Positions 9,701 through 16,977 of a stretch of DNA of 64,000 nucleotides are shown here, one piece after another. A model generated the notes under the pieces. The model ran no database searches. It saw only the letters and a program-made list of their open reading frames with translations, and was not told the origin of the DNA. Origin of the DNA: Basfia succiniciproducens. Lineage in GTDB: Bacteria > Pseudomonadota > Gammaproteobacteria > Enterobacterales > Pasteurellaceae. The stretch is taken from positions 787,405 to 851,404 of the forward strand of contig NZ_CP015031.1 of assembly GCF_011455875.1 (NCBI RefSeq), in the 5' to 3' direction. How positions within the stretch are numbered: the stretch's first letter is position 1; the number at the start of each line of letters is the position of its first letter. The position numbers were made by a program, and so were the translations under genes.

Positions 9701-12700
9701 CAATGCCGCCGTTCAAAGTAAGATCCTGTTTTAAAGCAATATCGGCATCATTTTTACTCTGTATTTTACCGATGTCCGAAATTTGCGCGGCATCAATCGC
9801 CAATTTACCGACAGAGGCAATCACACCTTCACTGTTTTGGATTTTTAATGCGGAACCGACGGCATTTAATGTACCGCCCGATAGTATTTCGCCTTTTTGG
9901 TTATTAATTAGATTTTTGATATTTGCCGATAATATTTGAGCTGCGTAAATACCGCCTTGTCTGTTATTTACCGCATCAGACGATAATACTACAGCCTGTC
10001 CGACAAGCCCTTGCGTAGGAACGGTCTCGGCAGTTTTGGTATTTTGGTTATCAATATTTAACGCAGAAACGGTAAGCGCACGCCCCGCCTGAATTAATGA
10101 GCCGGATTTATTCTTTTCAACACTGTTATTAACCGTTGAAAACCGATCAAATGTCACATTACCTAAGGCTTGAACCGTACCTTGACGATTATCTAAGGAT
10201 TTTGCCTTCAAACTTAAATCGGTGTTACTGTAAAGTAATCCGTTTCCAGTATTATTAATAGTATCGGCATTGACAGAGAAATCCTGTTGAGCCTGAATTT
10301 GCCCCCGGCTGTTATTCAGCTGACCAATATTTTGTAAAATGATGTCGCTTAAGCTGAGAATACCTTTTGTTCCGCTGTTTCGGTTATCAAGATTTTGATT
10401 ATGCGTATCAACGAAGAGTGATTTTTGTGCATAAATCAATCCCTGTCGGTTATCCAAATAACCGCTTTGAATCGTCAGTTCTCCGGCCGAAGAGAGCGTT
10501 CCCTGTTGGTTATTAATTTGCTGGTTACCCGTATTAACGGTTAATTTAGCAAGACTTTTTATCGTACTCGATTGATTATTTTGTAAGTCACCGCCCGTAA
10601 GCCGTAGATCCCCTTGAGAAATAATTTGACCTCGCTGATTAGTCAGTCGGGTTGCGGCGGTAAGATTAAGTTTACCTTGTTCAATACCGATTAAACCGTT
10701 TTGATTATCCAATGTAGCGACTTGTATTACTGAATTTTCCTTTGCCGCAATAATACCCTGAGTATTATCAAGCGCGCCTTTAACCGTAATATCAAGTGCT
10801 GAAGCGGCAGTAATATTACCTTTCCGGTTAATAAGCAAATTGCTGTCTAATGTTAATTGGCCGCTGTAAAGATTGCCGTCCTGATTTTGTAAAGTCCCGG
10901 TTACCTTTAAAGATTGCGTATTATTTGTTGCGAGCGTACCCCTTGTATTATTAAGCTTTTCGGTTTGAATACGTTGAGCCTGTGTCGAAACGATATAACC
11001 TTGCTCATTATTTAACTGATTAATGTTGCTTAGATTTAGCTCACCGGATGTAACAATACCTTTATTCCCATTGCTCGAAAGAGTATTTGAATTATCCAAA
11101 TTATATCCATGGGTATTGATTGTCACATTTCCGCCGCTTTGGATTAATCCGTCATTATTACTCAGCGCATGGGTTGATAATAAAATATTCTTTCCGCTTC
11201 GGATTGTACCTTGGTTGTTATTTAATTCGGCAGCATGTAACGATAATATGTTAAGCGCACTAATCAAGCCCAATTGATTATTGATATTTTTATTACTTTC
11301 CCAAGTAAATTCAGATAAATTTAAGGTGCCTGAATCGTTAGAAAGTTTTCCCTCACCCCGAAGTACGGTTTGACTGCCGGATAAAATATATCCGTCCGTA
11401 TTATTAAGTTTTTCAGTAACATTAACATTGCTTACGATATTAATAATTTTGTCGCTTACATCAATGGCATCGGTACCCGAATGAATCGGTTTTTCTGATG
11501 TTGATGTATTTGCCGTAATATTCTCTGCGGTATTTGTCGATACATTGTCGGAATGTACGGGACTTTCCATACTATTATTGGCGGTATTCAGGTTTTGCAT
11601 TTGATAACCGATAACGCCTTTATCGTTTGTTAAAGTACCGCTTACGGTTAAATTGAACGGATTTACACCTTGCTGAATTAACTTACCTTTTGCATTGCCA
11701 AAAGTAGCTGCGGAAATTTGATAAGAATCGGCGCTAATTAGCCCCGCTTGGTTATCAATTTGTTCACCGTTAAACAACAATTGTCCGTTTGTTGCAATTT
11801 GTCCGCGAGTGTTGGTTAAACCGCGCTGCAAATTCAGATTAAGATCCTGCTCGTCTCGATTGATCCAGGTTCCTTGAGTATTATCCGCTTGGGTTGCATT
11901 TATCGAAATATGACCGGCATTAAGTTGCGCGTTTTGAGTAACTAATGAGACGGGCGTACTGAATACCGCCGATTTTTCGGTATAAATATTGCTATCGGAT
12001 GCGATAATGCTACCGACACTTGCCGTTGCCGAAAGATGGTTTGAGTGAAGTTGGCTATTAGTCAGGTTAATATCAGCCGCTTTAATTTCAGTGCGATTAG
12101 AAGATAAAATTTTGCCATTAATGACCGCACTTTTCTCAGCATTAAAACGAGCATTTTTCCCCGCTTCGCTTTTATCAGCGAGCGTATTTTGGGTAAAATC
12201 CAGTCCGGCTACAATAGTGGCGTTATTTGTTACCTTAATATTCTTTGCCTGATAATCAATATAATTTTCAGCTAATGTATCTCCGCTTTGTTGAATATCT
12301 CGGTTTGCCGTAATCTGAACGCGACCTTTTTTCTGTGCGGCACCTTTGGCGATAATATTACCTTGTTGAGAAATATCCCGCCCCTTTAGTTTTATATCGC
12401 CTTGTTGAGTGTAAATTGAACCTTTATTTTCAATATTATTGTTAGCTGTAACAGCAATATCCTGCTGAGCGTCCAAATATCCGCTGTTGGTAATTTTCCC
12501 GTTACTGTCGATATGAACATTTCCGGCCGAAGCACCTATTTTACCGGCATTATTTACGCCGACGCCTTGCTCTGTTGCTACTAAGTGAATCTGATTAGCA
12601 TACATACCGCCTAATTCACTCACATCCACCGCATAAGCAATAGGTTGCTTATCCATATTCTCCGATGAAGACGGGGCGGTAGAATCATTACCGACATACA

Positions 12701-13535
12701 CAACTTTACTATTGGTACGATCAACTTTATTTTTACCTGTTGTAACTTTCAGTTCTTTTGCCCAAATTCCGCCGTCAACTTTGACTTTACCGGCGACAAT
12801 ATCGGTATAATCCACTCGTGAAGTATCCATCCCCTTACCAGCGACTTCTACTTTACCGCCGCGTACATTAAAGCCTTTTACATTACCGTTTTCTAATTCG
12901 ACCTGCCCTGTCGTTAACGTGGTTCTGCCTGCATTGATCACACCGCAACCATCACAGTGCAAGCCGCTCGGGTTAGCAATAATGACGTCGGCCTTTTTCC
13001 CGGCAACTTCCACATACCCTTTTAACTGACTTGGATCTTTAGAGTTTACTTCATTTAAAATGACCTTAGCCTCACCCCGGACTAAGTTAGGATTGGCAGT
13101 TACCCAGCCGGCTAGTTGCGAATTTGTCGATTTACGTGCGTTGTTTAATACGGTGCCTTTTTCAGCGACATCAAATTGTGAATAAACATTGCGTGAGACA
13201 CCGCCGGCACTTGGTGTTTGAATATCCACTTGTGGAATGCCATTTGCTGTACGTAATACCGTCGGTTGATTGCCGGATGGTGCCGAACGATCCGCATGAA
13301 TTTCCAACGGCTTAGCCATTGCTTGCGGCACATAGATGATTCCAAGTCCGATAAAACAGATAAATGCCGCAAAGTGCAGGCTAAAATCAGGTGTTTTTTG
13401 TCGGAAGAACCGCATTGGCAACAATTTATTGGAAAATTCTGCAACGGCTTTGCCGGCAGTTTTCGCCAACTCGGATACAACAACCAAACAATTCAATGTT
13501 TTGCTAAAAATAATACGATAACAACGCTTGTTCAT
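3741..13535 (-). CDS. cdiA: Contact-dependent inhibition effector CdiA (FHA-type TpsA)
   Basis: 3264 residues. An extended signal peptide (MNKRCYRIIFSKTLNCLVVV, cleavage near PQAMA at about 74) precedes the two-partner secretion domain, with NPNL and NPSG motifs and CDGCG near residue 190. A long run of FHA-1 repeats (Q/N-rich, LDNRQG-like) reaches about residue 1420. A repeat-poor, Tyr/His-rich segment follows (about 1425-1645), where receptor-binding regions sit in CdiA proteins. Next are the conserved GSGYLVETDPAF block (about 1740), FHA-2 repeats (about 2030-2600), and an Ala/Gly-rich pre-toxin region ending in AENN (2924-2927), a variant of VENN. The last 337 residues are the delivered toxin part, Gly/Ala-rich at the end (GAFAGGALT, GNIVGGSLGEYGG) with no nuclease motif I recognise. 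Several Hin-type uptake sequences lie inside the gene. The weakest point is the toxin activity. Confidence 0.88.
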   Translation of the reverse strand: MNKRCYRIIFSKTLNCLVVVSELAKTAGKAVAEFSNKLLPMRFFRQKTPDFSLHFAAFICFIGLGIIYVPQAMAKPLEIHADRSAPSGNQPTVLRTANGIPQVDIQTPSAGGVSRNVYSQFDVAEKGTVLNNARKSTNSQLAGWVTANPNLVRGEAKVILNEVNSKDPSQLKGYVEVAGKKADVIIANPSGLHCDGCGVINAGRTTLTTGQVELENGNVKGFNVRGGKVEVAGKGMDTSRVDYTDIVAGKVKVDGGIWAKELKVTTGKNKVDRTNSKVVYVGNDSTAPSSSENMDKQPIAYAVDVSELGGMYANQIHLVATEQGVGVNNAGKIGASAGNVHIDSNGKITNSGYLDAQQDIAVTANNNIENKGSIYTQQGDIKLKGRDISQQGNIIAKGAAQKKGRVQITANRDIQQSGDTLAENYIDYQAKNIKVTNNATIVAGLDFTQNTLADKSEAGKNARFNAEKSAVINGKILSSNRTEIKAADINLTNSQLHSNHLSATASVGSIIASDSNIYTEKSAVFSTPVSLVTQNAQLNAGHISINATQADNTQGTWINRDEQDLNLNLQRGLTNTRGQIATNGQLLFNGEQIDNQAGLISADSYQISAATFGNAKGKLIQQGVNPFNLTVSGTLTNDKGVIGYQMQNLNTANNSMESPVHSDNVSTNTAENITANTSTSEKPIHSGTDAIDVSDKIINIVSNVNVTEKLNNTDGYILSGSQTVLRGEGKLSNDSGTLNLSEFTWESNKNINNQLGLISALNILSLHAAELNNNQGTIRSGKNILLSTHALSNNDGLIQSGGNVTINTHGYNLDNSNTLSSNGNKGIVTSGELNLSNINQLNNEQGYIVSTQAQRIQTEKLNNTRGTLATNNTQSLKVTGTLQNQDGNLYSGQLTLDSNLLINRKGNITAASALDITVKGALDNTQGIIAAKENSVIQVATLDNQNGLIGIEQGKLNLTAATRLTNQRGQIISQGDLRLTGGDLQNNQSSTIKSLAKLTVNTGNQQINNQQGTLSSAGELTIQSGYLDNRQGLIYAQKSLFVDTHNQNLDNRNSGTKGILSLSDIILQNIGQLNNSRGQIQAQQDFSVNADTINNTGNGLLYSNTDLSLKAKSLDNRQGTVQALGNVTFDRFSTVNNSVEKNKSGSLIQAGRALTVSALNIDNQNTKTAETVPTQGLVGQAVVLSSDAVNNRQGGIYAAQILSANIKNLINNQKGEILSGGTLNAVGSALKIQNSEGVIASVGKLAIDAAQISDIGKIQSKNDADIALKQDLTLNGGIEVEGSLKLKTNNLTNDGSLLTGKGLHIQTGKLINNEKAILSSGTTLLNVNSITNYGLINGSNTSLKTTDLNNLGTGRIYGDQLSIQARELNNFELNGKSATIAARKRLDLGVGTLTNRNDSSLISLGEIHIGGTLDSRGYATGKATAVYNPNGLIEAQDNIYINSGLVSNTHNYFRTALKLISQETVTEYQGSGDPTIYEEGTPGLYVFNHESDHLHVPTGAYYESWYKYHYLKSVQRTEVLPAEYEPGRIYSGKNITIRGDRVDNINSRIIAGGKLDIPANILNNKEETGVEIVTKAGCAEGSRSEACRNLPAELRGYGDDVSLRKHNNNSPYGLHSYWRHHEKGRDSTGHSRQDYTPPQEIKEGIPLEVAAYKEYSLPSFGKANISAINVPQSIDVQVKSAVQNEKEFKPSSLSSDIAITEQDVTVNNQTTGSIVKDNAVVRTQNRAIALPRSSLFMVNPQSGSGYLVETDPAFTQYRNWLSSAYMMNALNLDSASMHKRIGDGFYEQRLVQEQIAELTGRVYLSGYSNQEEQYKALMINGITAASQFQLTPGMALTGEQIARLTSDIVWLVNKTVTLADGSTATVLYPQVYVVVQKGDINGYGALLSGDITAIQSSEMTNSGTLAGKNLLAISAENITNRFGKMTADNTLVSAEQDLVNIGGTIEAAQILNVNAGRDIVVNTTAHRTQNASGETVTLGTRGGFYLTGKDGRQMWVNAGRDINLTAGEIINNAQNALTAIQAGRDILLNVEQQSDRYENIRDAENYLKTANRRDIGTTISSQGSGKTALQAGRNIEAKAAAVSAGGDVLLNAGNNVTLSSGEEYHYVDSAFKDTGRGFLNKTTTKTRDISEQTFAIGSQLDGNNVDIFTQQGDVNIIGSDVVAENELNVAAKNINIAAATNQVYSENLKQVKKSGLMGSGGIGFTIGSRSQKHVYGENTITQSDARSTVGSVNGNVSMTAENHVNIQGSDVIAQTDKSIDIIGKSLTVEAGRDVIDSTETHEYKKSGLTVSLSTPVTDMALNARNSLRRSKEVKNERLSNLYQVKAAQEAVMAAQAAGSTIDSINALIGDDQMVEGDVSNPSFKISIGVGSSQSKQTSHSQQISYSGSELSAGNINLKSSAGDINLFGSTINATKAVLDSANNINLLSLQDSYRNRSDNENSGWNAGVFVGMNGNSFGIGIEGSAQSGKGRENTDTVTQKNSYINVRQAVIRSGRDTNLKGAVINAERLTADIGGNLLIESRQDSNVYNSEQSQSGANFAVAVYGTGTNVNVNASMDKAKLNYAQVEEQSGFKVGRDGMDINVRGNTHLKGGLIESEAAANKNRFSTNTLTTEDIENHSEVSVQSVSGGLSTNMMANAVNAMRAAISVLGTANKDDHSTTQSAVSGNIDLNIKNGEKPTALSQDTMNANKQVNRYDIEEYKEKAELAQVIGEIGHNGITIVLQPKLDKAQQEKDEAEAILKNPNSTAGERREAQIQFNQAQTTLNQYGKGGDIQMAIRAVTGVLQGIAGGDVNAAIVNGLSPYANLAVKEATTDSLTGEVNLVANLMAHAVLGAIEAQITGNNAIAGAAGAVTAEATATLLAKSLYDVGKADSGGRIRTVNDLTEYEKDSLLVLSQVAAGITGGVIGDSTQSAVVSGDIGKRAAENNYLSQLSDNRRIWLREQLNRDDLSSVQREKYEQEFIQLEQDNHTSDILVAKAKYNPESMTQSDWELYQNYATRYYFESIRTEKPENVIADLDNILSNQYIKGYSYPYATAEKYRNELPSRWSLFGTNKSADEQFYTDIYSKYQNRKTYQESFDGRVAQSTAEALGYASTMMSAGTVASVASTVGKFTSNGINKASSAIGAFAAKYPNISGAISDGMISSGVHVGYKLSTGQDVNEYEVLGAFAGGALTRNHTLGNQIRINIGVATVSSLSKDPSGNSLGNDYFGAIVAPIINKPFSTKDSTLGNIVGGSLGEYGGDLDNRVKDYKEVKKILSDGEYSK

Positions 13536-13582
13536 CTTTTTATCTCTAAATTTTAATTCAATAAAACAACACTAAATTCATA

Positions 13583-14089
13583 TCAGGAATGATTTCTGAT
13601 GAAATCCCGAAATCGTTCCCGACTGACCGCACAACCTTTAAAGTAGCGTTTTTGTACATGATTAACGGCGCTTTTGTGATAAAGTGCGGTTAAAATTTCA
13701 TTTGGAAAAAGATGTCGCTCAATAAGCGGCTTAATCTCTTTTGTTAAATTGGCGGGTGCAAACCAGTCAATGATCCATAAATTGTTTCCGGCGCACCAAT
13801 TTCCCGCCTCAAGTAATACATCATCATTATGCAAATAAGCTTCTTCCGCCTCTTGGGTAAAATAAGCCCAAGAAAAATAAGCGACAGGCTCATTATCTTT
13901 TATAAATAACGCAAACTGCTTATTCCTCAACACAGGTAAAATCCGTTCTGCGAATCGATATAACGGCGCTTTGCTGTGATACTCCGAACGCAACCAAATG
14001 GTTGCAAAGGCGCCGAATAGTTGAGATTCGTCTAGCGGCTCATAACTAAAAATACTTGGTGCAATGACATCAAAAGTTTCAATTTTCAT
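13583..14089 (-). CDS. cdiC: HlyC-type toxin-activating lysine acyltransferase (CdiC)
   Basis: 168 residues. It matches the RTX-toxin acyltransferase family: IWLRSEYHSK places the catalytic histidine at His38, and WIIDWFAP places the aspartate at Asp108, equivalent to His23 and Asp92 of HlyC. Enzymes of this family use acyl-ACP to fatty-acylate lysines of a partner toxin in the cytoplasm. Between cdiB and cdiA it is the mark of class II CDI loci (order B-C-A-I), where acylation of CdiA supports activity on target cells. The gene starts 2 nt after the cdiB stop and is co-transcribed with it. A Hin-type uptake sequence lies inside (about 13680). The acylated lysines of CdiA cannot be seen from sequence. 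Confidence 0.85.
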   Translation of the reverse strand: MKIETFDVIAPSIFSYEPLDESQLFGAFATIWLRSEYHSKAPLYRFAERILPVLRNKQFALFIKDNEPVAYFSWAYFTQEAEEAYLHNDDVLLEAGNWCAGNNLWIIDWFAPANLTKEIKPLIERHLFPNEILTALYHKSAVNHVQKRYFKGCAVSRERFRDFIRNHS

Positions 14090-14091
14090 AA

Positions 14092-15858
14092 TCAGAAACG
14101 GTAATTTAAGTTAAATCCGGTTGTAACATGACTGGTTTTAAATCCTGCCGGCTTATCTATCGGAACACCAACAAAATAGTCATAATTCAATCCCCATATT
14201 TTTCCACGCAATCCGATTGCACCGCCGACGAGCGAATTACCGGGTAAATCATCGAATCGGCTGTAAACATTTCCTTTATCAATGCCCAGATAAAGTTCCT
14301 GTCCTTTGTTAAATACATTCCATGCAAGCTCATTACACCATAACCAACCCCGTTCACCAGAAAGATATAATTCACCGTCAAAACCACGAACGGTATAACG
14401 CCCTCCGATACTGAATTTATCCTGTTGAATCAGAGGTGTCTGATTCCATTGCGCATTCCAGGAGGTATTGAATTTCCAAGGTTGTTCGCCAATATTGAAC
14501 GGATAATTCAGATCAATACCCACAGTAATTATTTGCGGTCTCGACGTACCCTCATCAAAGTATTCTTCCGGCGCAGGAAGTGCTTTATACGCACCGGTTC
14601 CGCGTTTGTAATTGGCGGAAATTTGCAATGTAGCATCACCCAAGTATTCGATATGTTTTAATCCGATATCCCAACCTGCCATACGACGACGCTGTACCTC
14701 AACTTCAACATCATTAATATAGTTAAATGATTTTCTAGCCCATCCGCCAAATGAGATATAACTTTTTCGGCTACTGTTGCGGTAAAGCAAGTAACTTAAA
14801 TTCATACGCAGTTGAGTACTCTTCCCCGAATACTGATAGTTCTCAAATGCACCGGCAATAGACTGATGATAGCGATATTGATATCCTGATAATGTCAGTA
14901 ACCAATTTTTCCAAGGTACGGAATAATATAAACTGACATTCTTACTTCCGTGAGGCTCATCAACATTATCGCTATGGCGTTTAATGCTTTTGGTAAAGCT
15001 GGCATAAAATAAATCGTTTAATGAAAACATGTTATCCCAGGATAGCGTAGCCGTCCCCTGCAAACGCCCGGTTGCTTTAGTACCGGAATCATCCAGCCCT
15101 AATGTCAAATGGATAGGAAACCCCTGCTTATAGCGAATGATTACATCGCTTGCACCGACTTCATCCTCAACCGCCGATAACTGCATATTAGCATCGGCAC
15201 TAGTATTTCGTTTTAAATTTTCCAAACCTTGTTCAAGATGTCGTAAATTCAAAATTTCCCCATTATTTGTAGGCATTGCAAACCATAATGTTGCTGAAGT
15301 TGCATAAGGAAAACTACTTTCATCTTGCAATTGAATTTGACCTATTTTCCCGGGAATAACAGTAATGACGAGTATTCCGTTTTGTAAATTCTGAGGCTGA
15401 ACAACAACACGTGTTGTGATATATCCTTGTTCAATCAAGCTATTTTGAATACGTTTTAATAGAATATTGATGCCTTCACTGCCCAAGCAGTGAGGTAGTG
15501 AAAAATCACGAGTAGAATAAATCGCATTCAGCGCCCAATAAAACCGGCTACTGGGAATTGAAGATGGTGGTATTACTGAAAAATCAGAAATTTCAGGCGA
15601 GAAATCAGTAAGAATAATATGACTAATCTGATAACAGGGATTCTCTTTTTCGGGAAAACCCTCGGAGGGTTCAAGCCGGTTTTCTAACCGGATATTGGGA
15701 TCTGCGACCTGTTGTCGTTGTAACGCTTTGTTTTGTTCCTCTTGCCTTTGTTGCAATGCTGCATCCGATTGTACATTCAATTGGTTTAAATTTGGTGAAT
15801 CAACCGCTAAAACACAGGCACTGCATAATGACAAGATAACGCCCGTAAAAACTCTCAT
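14092..15858 (-). CDS. cdiB: Two-partner secretion outer-membrane transporter CdiB
   Basis: 588 residues. A signal peptide (MRVFTGVILSLCSACVLA) is followed by a Gln-rich linker, two POTRA-like domains (about 75-240; the second contains GYITTRVVVQPQNLQNGILV) and a C-terminal 16-strand beta-barrel of the FhaC/ShlB type. The barrel has the conserved VRGF motif (RYTVRGFDGE, about residue 496) and ends in Phe (NYRF). It exports CdiA across the outer membrane by recognising its TPS domain. It is the first gene of the B-C-A-I transcription unit; the start at 15858 is set by the signal peptide. Confidence 0.9.
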   Translation of the reverse strand: MRVFTGVILSLCSACVLAVDSPNLNQLNVQSDAALQQRQEEQNKALQRQQVADPNIRLENRLEPSEGFPEKENPCYQISHIILTDFSPEISDFSVIPPSSIPSSRFYWALNAIYSTRDFSLPHCLGSEGINILLKRIQNSLIEQGYITTRVVVQPQNLQNGILVITVIPGKIGQIQLQDESSFPYATSATLWFAMPTNNGEILNLRHLEQGLENLKRNTSADANMQLSAVEDEVGASDVIIRYKQGFPIHLTLGLDDSGTKATGRLQGTATLSWDNMFSLNDLFYASFTKSIKRHSDNVDEPHGSKNVSLYYSVPWKNWLLTLSGYQYRYHQSIAGAFENYQYSGKSTQLRMNLSYLLYRNSSRKSYISFGGWARKSFNYINDVEVEVQRRRMAGWDIGLKHIEYLGDATLQISANYKRGTGAYKALPAPEEYFDEGTSRPQIITVGIDLNYPFNIGEQPWKFNTSWNAQWNQTPLIQQDKFSIGGRYTVRGFDGELYLSGERGWLWCNELAWNVFNKGQELYLGIDKGNVYSRFDDLPGNSLVGGAIGLRGKIWGLNYDYFVGVPIDKPAGFKTSHVTTGFNLNYRF

Positions 15859-15879
15859 AACCTAATCCTGATAAATATT

Positions 15880-15908
15880 TTAAAAGGCTAATAATAACTC
15901 TATTTCAA
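15880..15908 (-). promoter_or_regulatory. Possible sigma-70 promoter of the cdi operon
   Basis: On the minus strand TTGAAA (15908-15903) and TTTTAA (15885-15880) are separated by 17 bp, and the -10 ends 21 nt before the cdiB ATG. Spacing is ideal but the -10 is poor, and AT-rich DNA yields such matches by chance. Confidence 0.35.
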
Positions 15909-16098
15909 ATGGCCGGTAGTTTATTAGAGATTTCTGTAGAAAAGTAGTCATTTGGTTCAAAAAACAAGCGATAATAGAATAAATTTTGTCATGTTTTGTA
16001 AATTATTTACTAGTAACTTAAAGAACAAAATCGTAATGTTTTATTATTAAACTGCATATATGACATGCTTATTAGCTTTTCAATTTTATGAGTGATTA

Positions 16099-16246
16099 AT
16101 TTTATCCCCTCCGCCTTGCAGGCACCTCCCCCGACTTCGCGGGGGAGGGAATGGGATTGAAATAGCGTTGTCGTTATCAAAATACGCAACAATATCGCTC
16201 CCCCACGAAGCTGGGGGAGCTGTCACGAAGTGACTGAGGGGGGCAA
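16099..16246. repeat. Paired bipartite palindromic repeat (REP/MITE-like)
   Basis: Two units in opposite orientation at the edges of the element. Unit 1 (16101-16150) has a GC stem at 16125-16148 (CCTCCCCC...GGGGGAGG) next to a small stem GCCT..AGGC. Unit 2 (16197-16246) has GCTCCCCC...GGGGGAGC at 16197-16220 next to GTCACGAAGTGAC. Both ends begin with TTTT then CCCCTC read inwards. It fills part of the 440-bp gap between cdiB and the pseudouridine synthase gene. No transposase is present. Short open frames across it are not credible genes. Confidence 0.6.
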
Positions 16247-16298
16247 AACAAATGATTACTTATAACCCGACCTAATATTGACTGTATCTTTAAAGAAT

Positions 16299-16952
16299 TT
16301 AGACAGAATCAATTTTCTCCCGCACGGATTCCCGTAAAAAATATTCGCCGGTTTGCGGTAAAGATTGCACGCGGAAAGGTTCGCCTTGATAAGTAAATTC
16401 CAATCGGAAAGCGTGCAGATAAGCGCGGTCGTTTTTTTCGGAATTTCCGCCGTAAAGTTCATCGCCTAAAATCGGGCTGCCTAAACTTTTCATTGCGACG
16501 CGTAGCTGATGGGTTTTACCGGTTTGCGGTTTTAGAATAAATAAACGTAAATTAGGCTCGCAACTTACCGATTCAAAGCGGGTAACGGCAGGGTTTTGCT
16601 TTGTCTGGCAAAGTTTCCAGGCTCCTCGGCGGGCTTTTTCCATATCACCGATAATCAATCCCTGCTTTTTTTTCGGTTTTTGTTTGGATAAGGCAAGATA
16701 AGTCTTGCTGATTTCATGTCGGGCGAATAATAACGAAAATTCCGCCGCCGCTCGTTCGTTTAAAGCAAGAATCAGCAGGCCTGAGGTCACTTTATCTAAC
16801 CGGTGAACTAACCAGACTTGCGCGACACTCAACTGTTTTGCCAACAAACCGGTTAAGCCGATTTCCGCTTCGTCTCTATGCACGCTTACGCCATTTGGTT
16901 TATCAATGATGATAAAATCCCTATGTTTATGTATAATTTTGAATTCTTGCAT
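16299..16952 (-). CDS. RluA-family RNA pseudouridine synthase
   Basis: 217 residues from ATG 16952 (MQEFKIIHKHRDFIIIDKPN). A longer frame to 17069 would overlap the divergent cls start and adds an unrelated leader. The RluA core is clear: DKPNGVSVHRDE, the catalytic motif VHRLDKVTSGLL with Asp, KTYLAL, and PQTGKTHQLRVAMKSLGSPILGD, the target-binding block. It converts uridine to pseudouridine in rRNA or tRNA; the site is not predictable here. The protein is short for RluA/C/D and has no S4 domain, resembling the compact TIGR01621-type group. It is divergent from cls with 25 bp between the starts, where a Hin-type uptake sequence lies. Confidence 0.85.
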   Translation of the reverse strand: MQEFKIIHKHRDFIIIDKPNGVSVHRDEAEIGLTGLLAKQLSVAQVWLVHRLDKVTSGLLILALNERAAAEFSLLFARHEISKTYLALSKQKPKKKQGLIIGDMEKARRGAWKLCQTKQNPAVTRFESVSCEPNLRLFILKPQTGKTHQLRVAMKSLGSPILGDELYGGNSEKNDRAYLHAFRLEFTYQGEPFRVQSLPQTGEYFLRESVREKIDSV

Positions 16953-16977
16953 AAAGTTCTCAAAAAGTGCGGTTAGA

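Noticed and set aside
3947..13556. Many open frames on the plus strand opposite cdiA
   Set aside because: Shadows of a long, biased coding sequence; no ribosome sites, no domains.
16010..16192. 60-codon frame across the palindromic element
   Set aside because: Its sequence is dictated by the repeat and it has no start signal.
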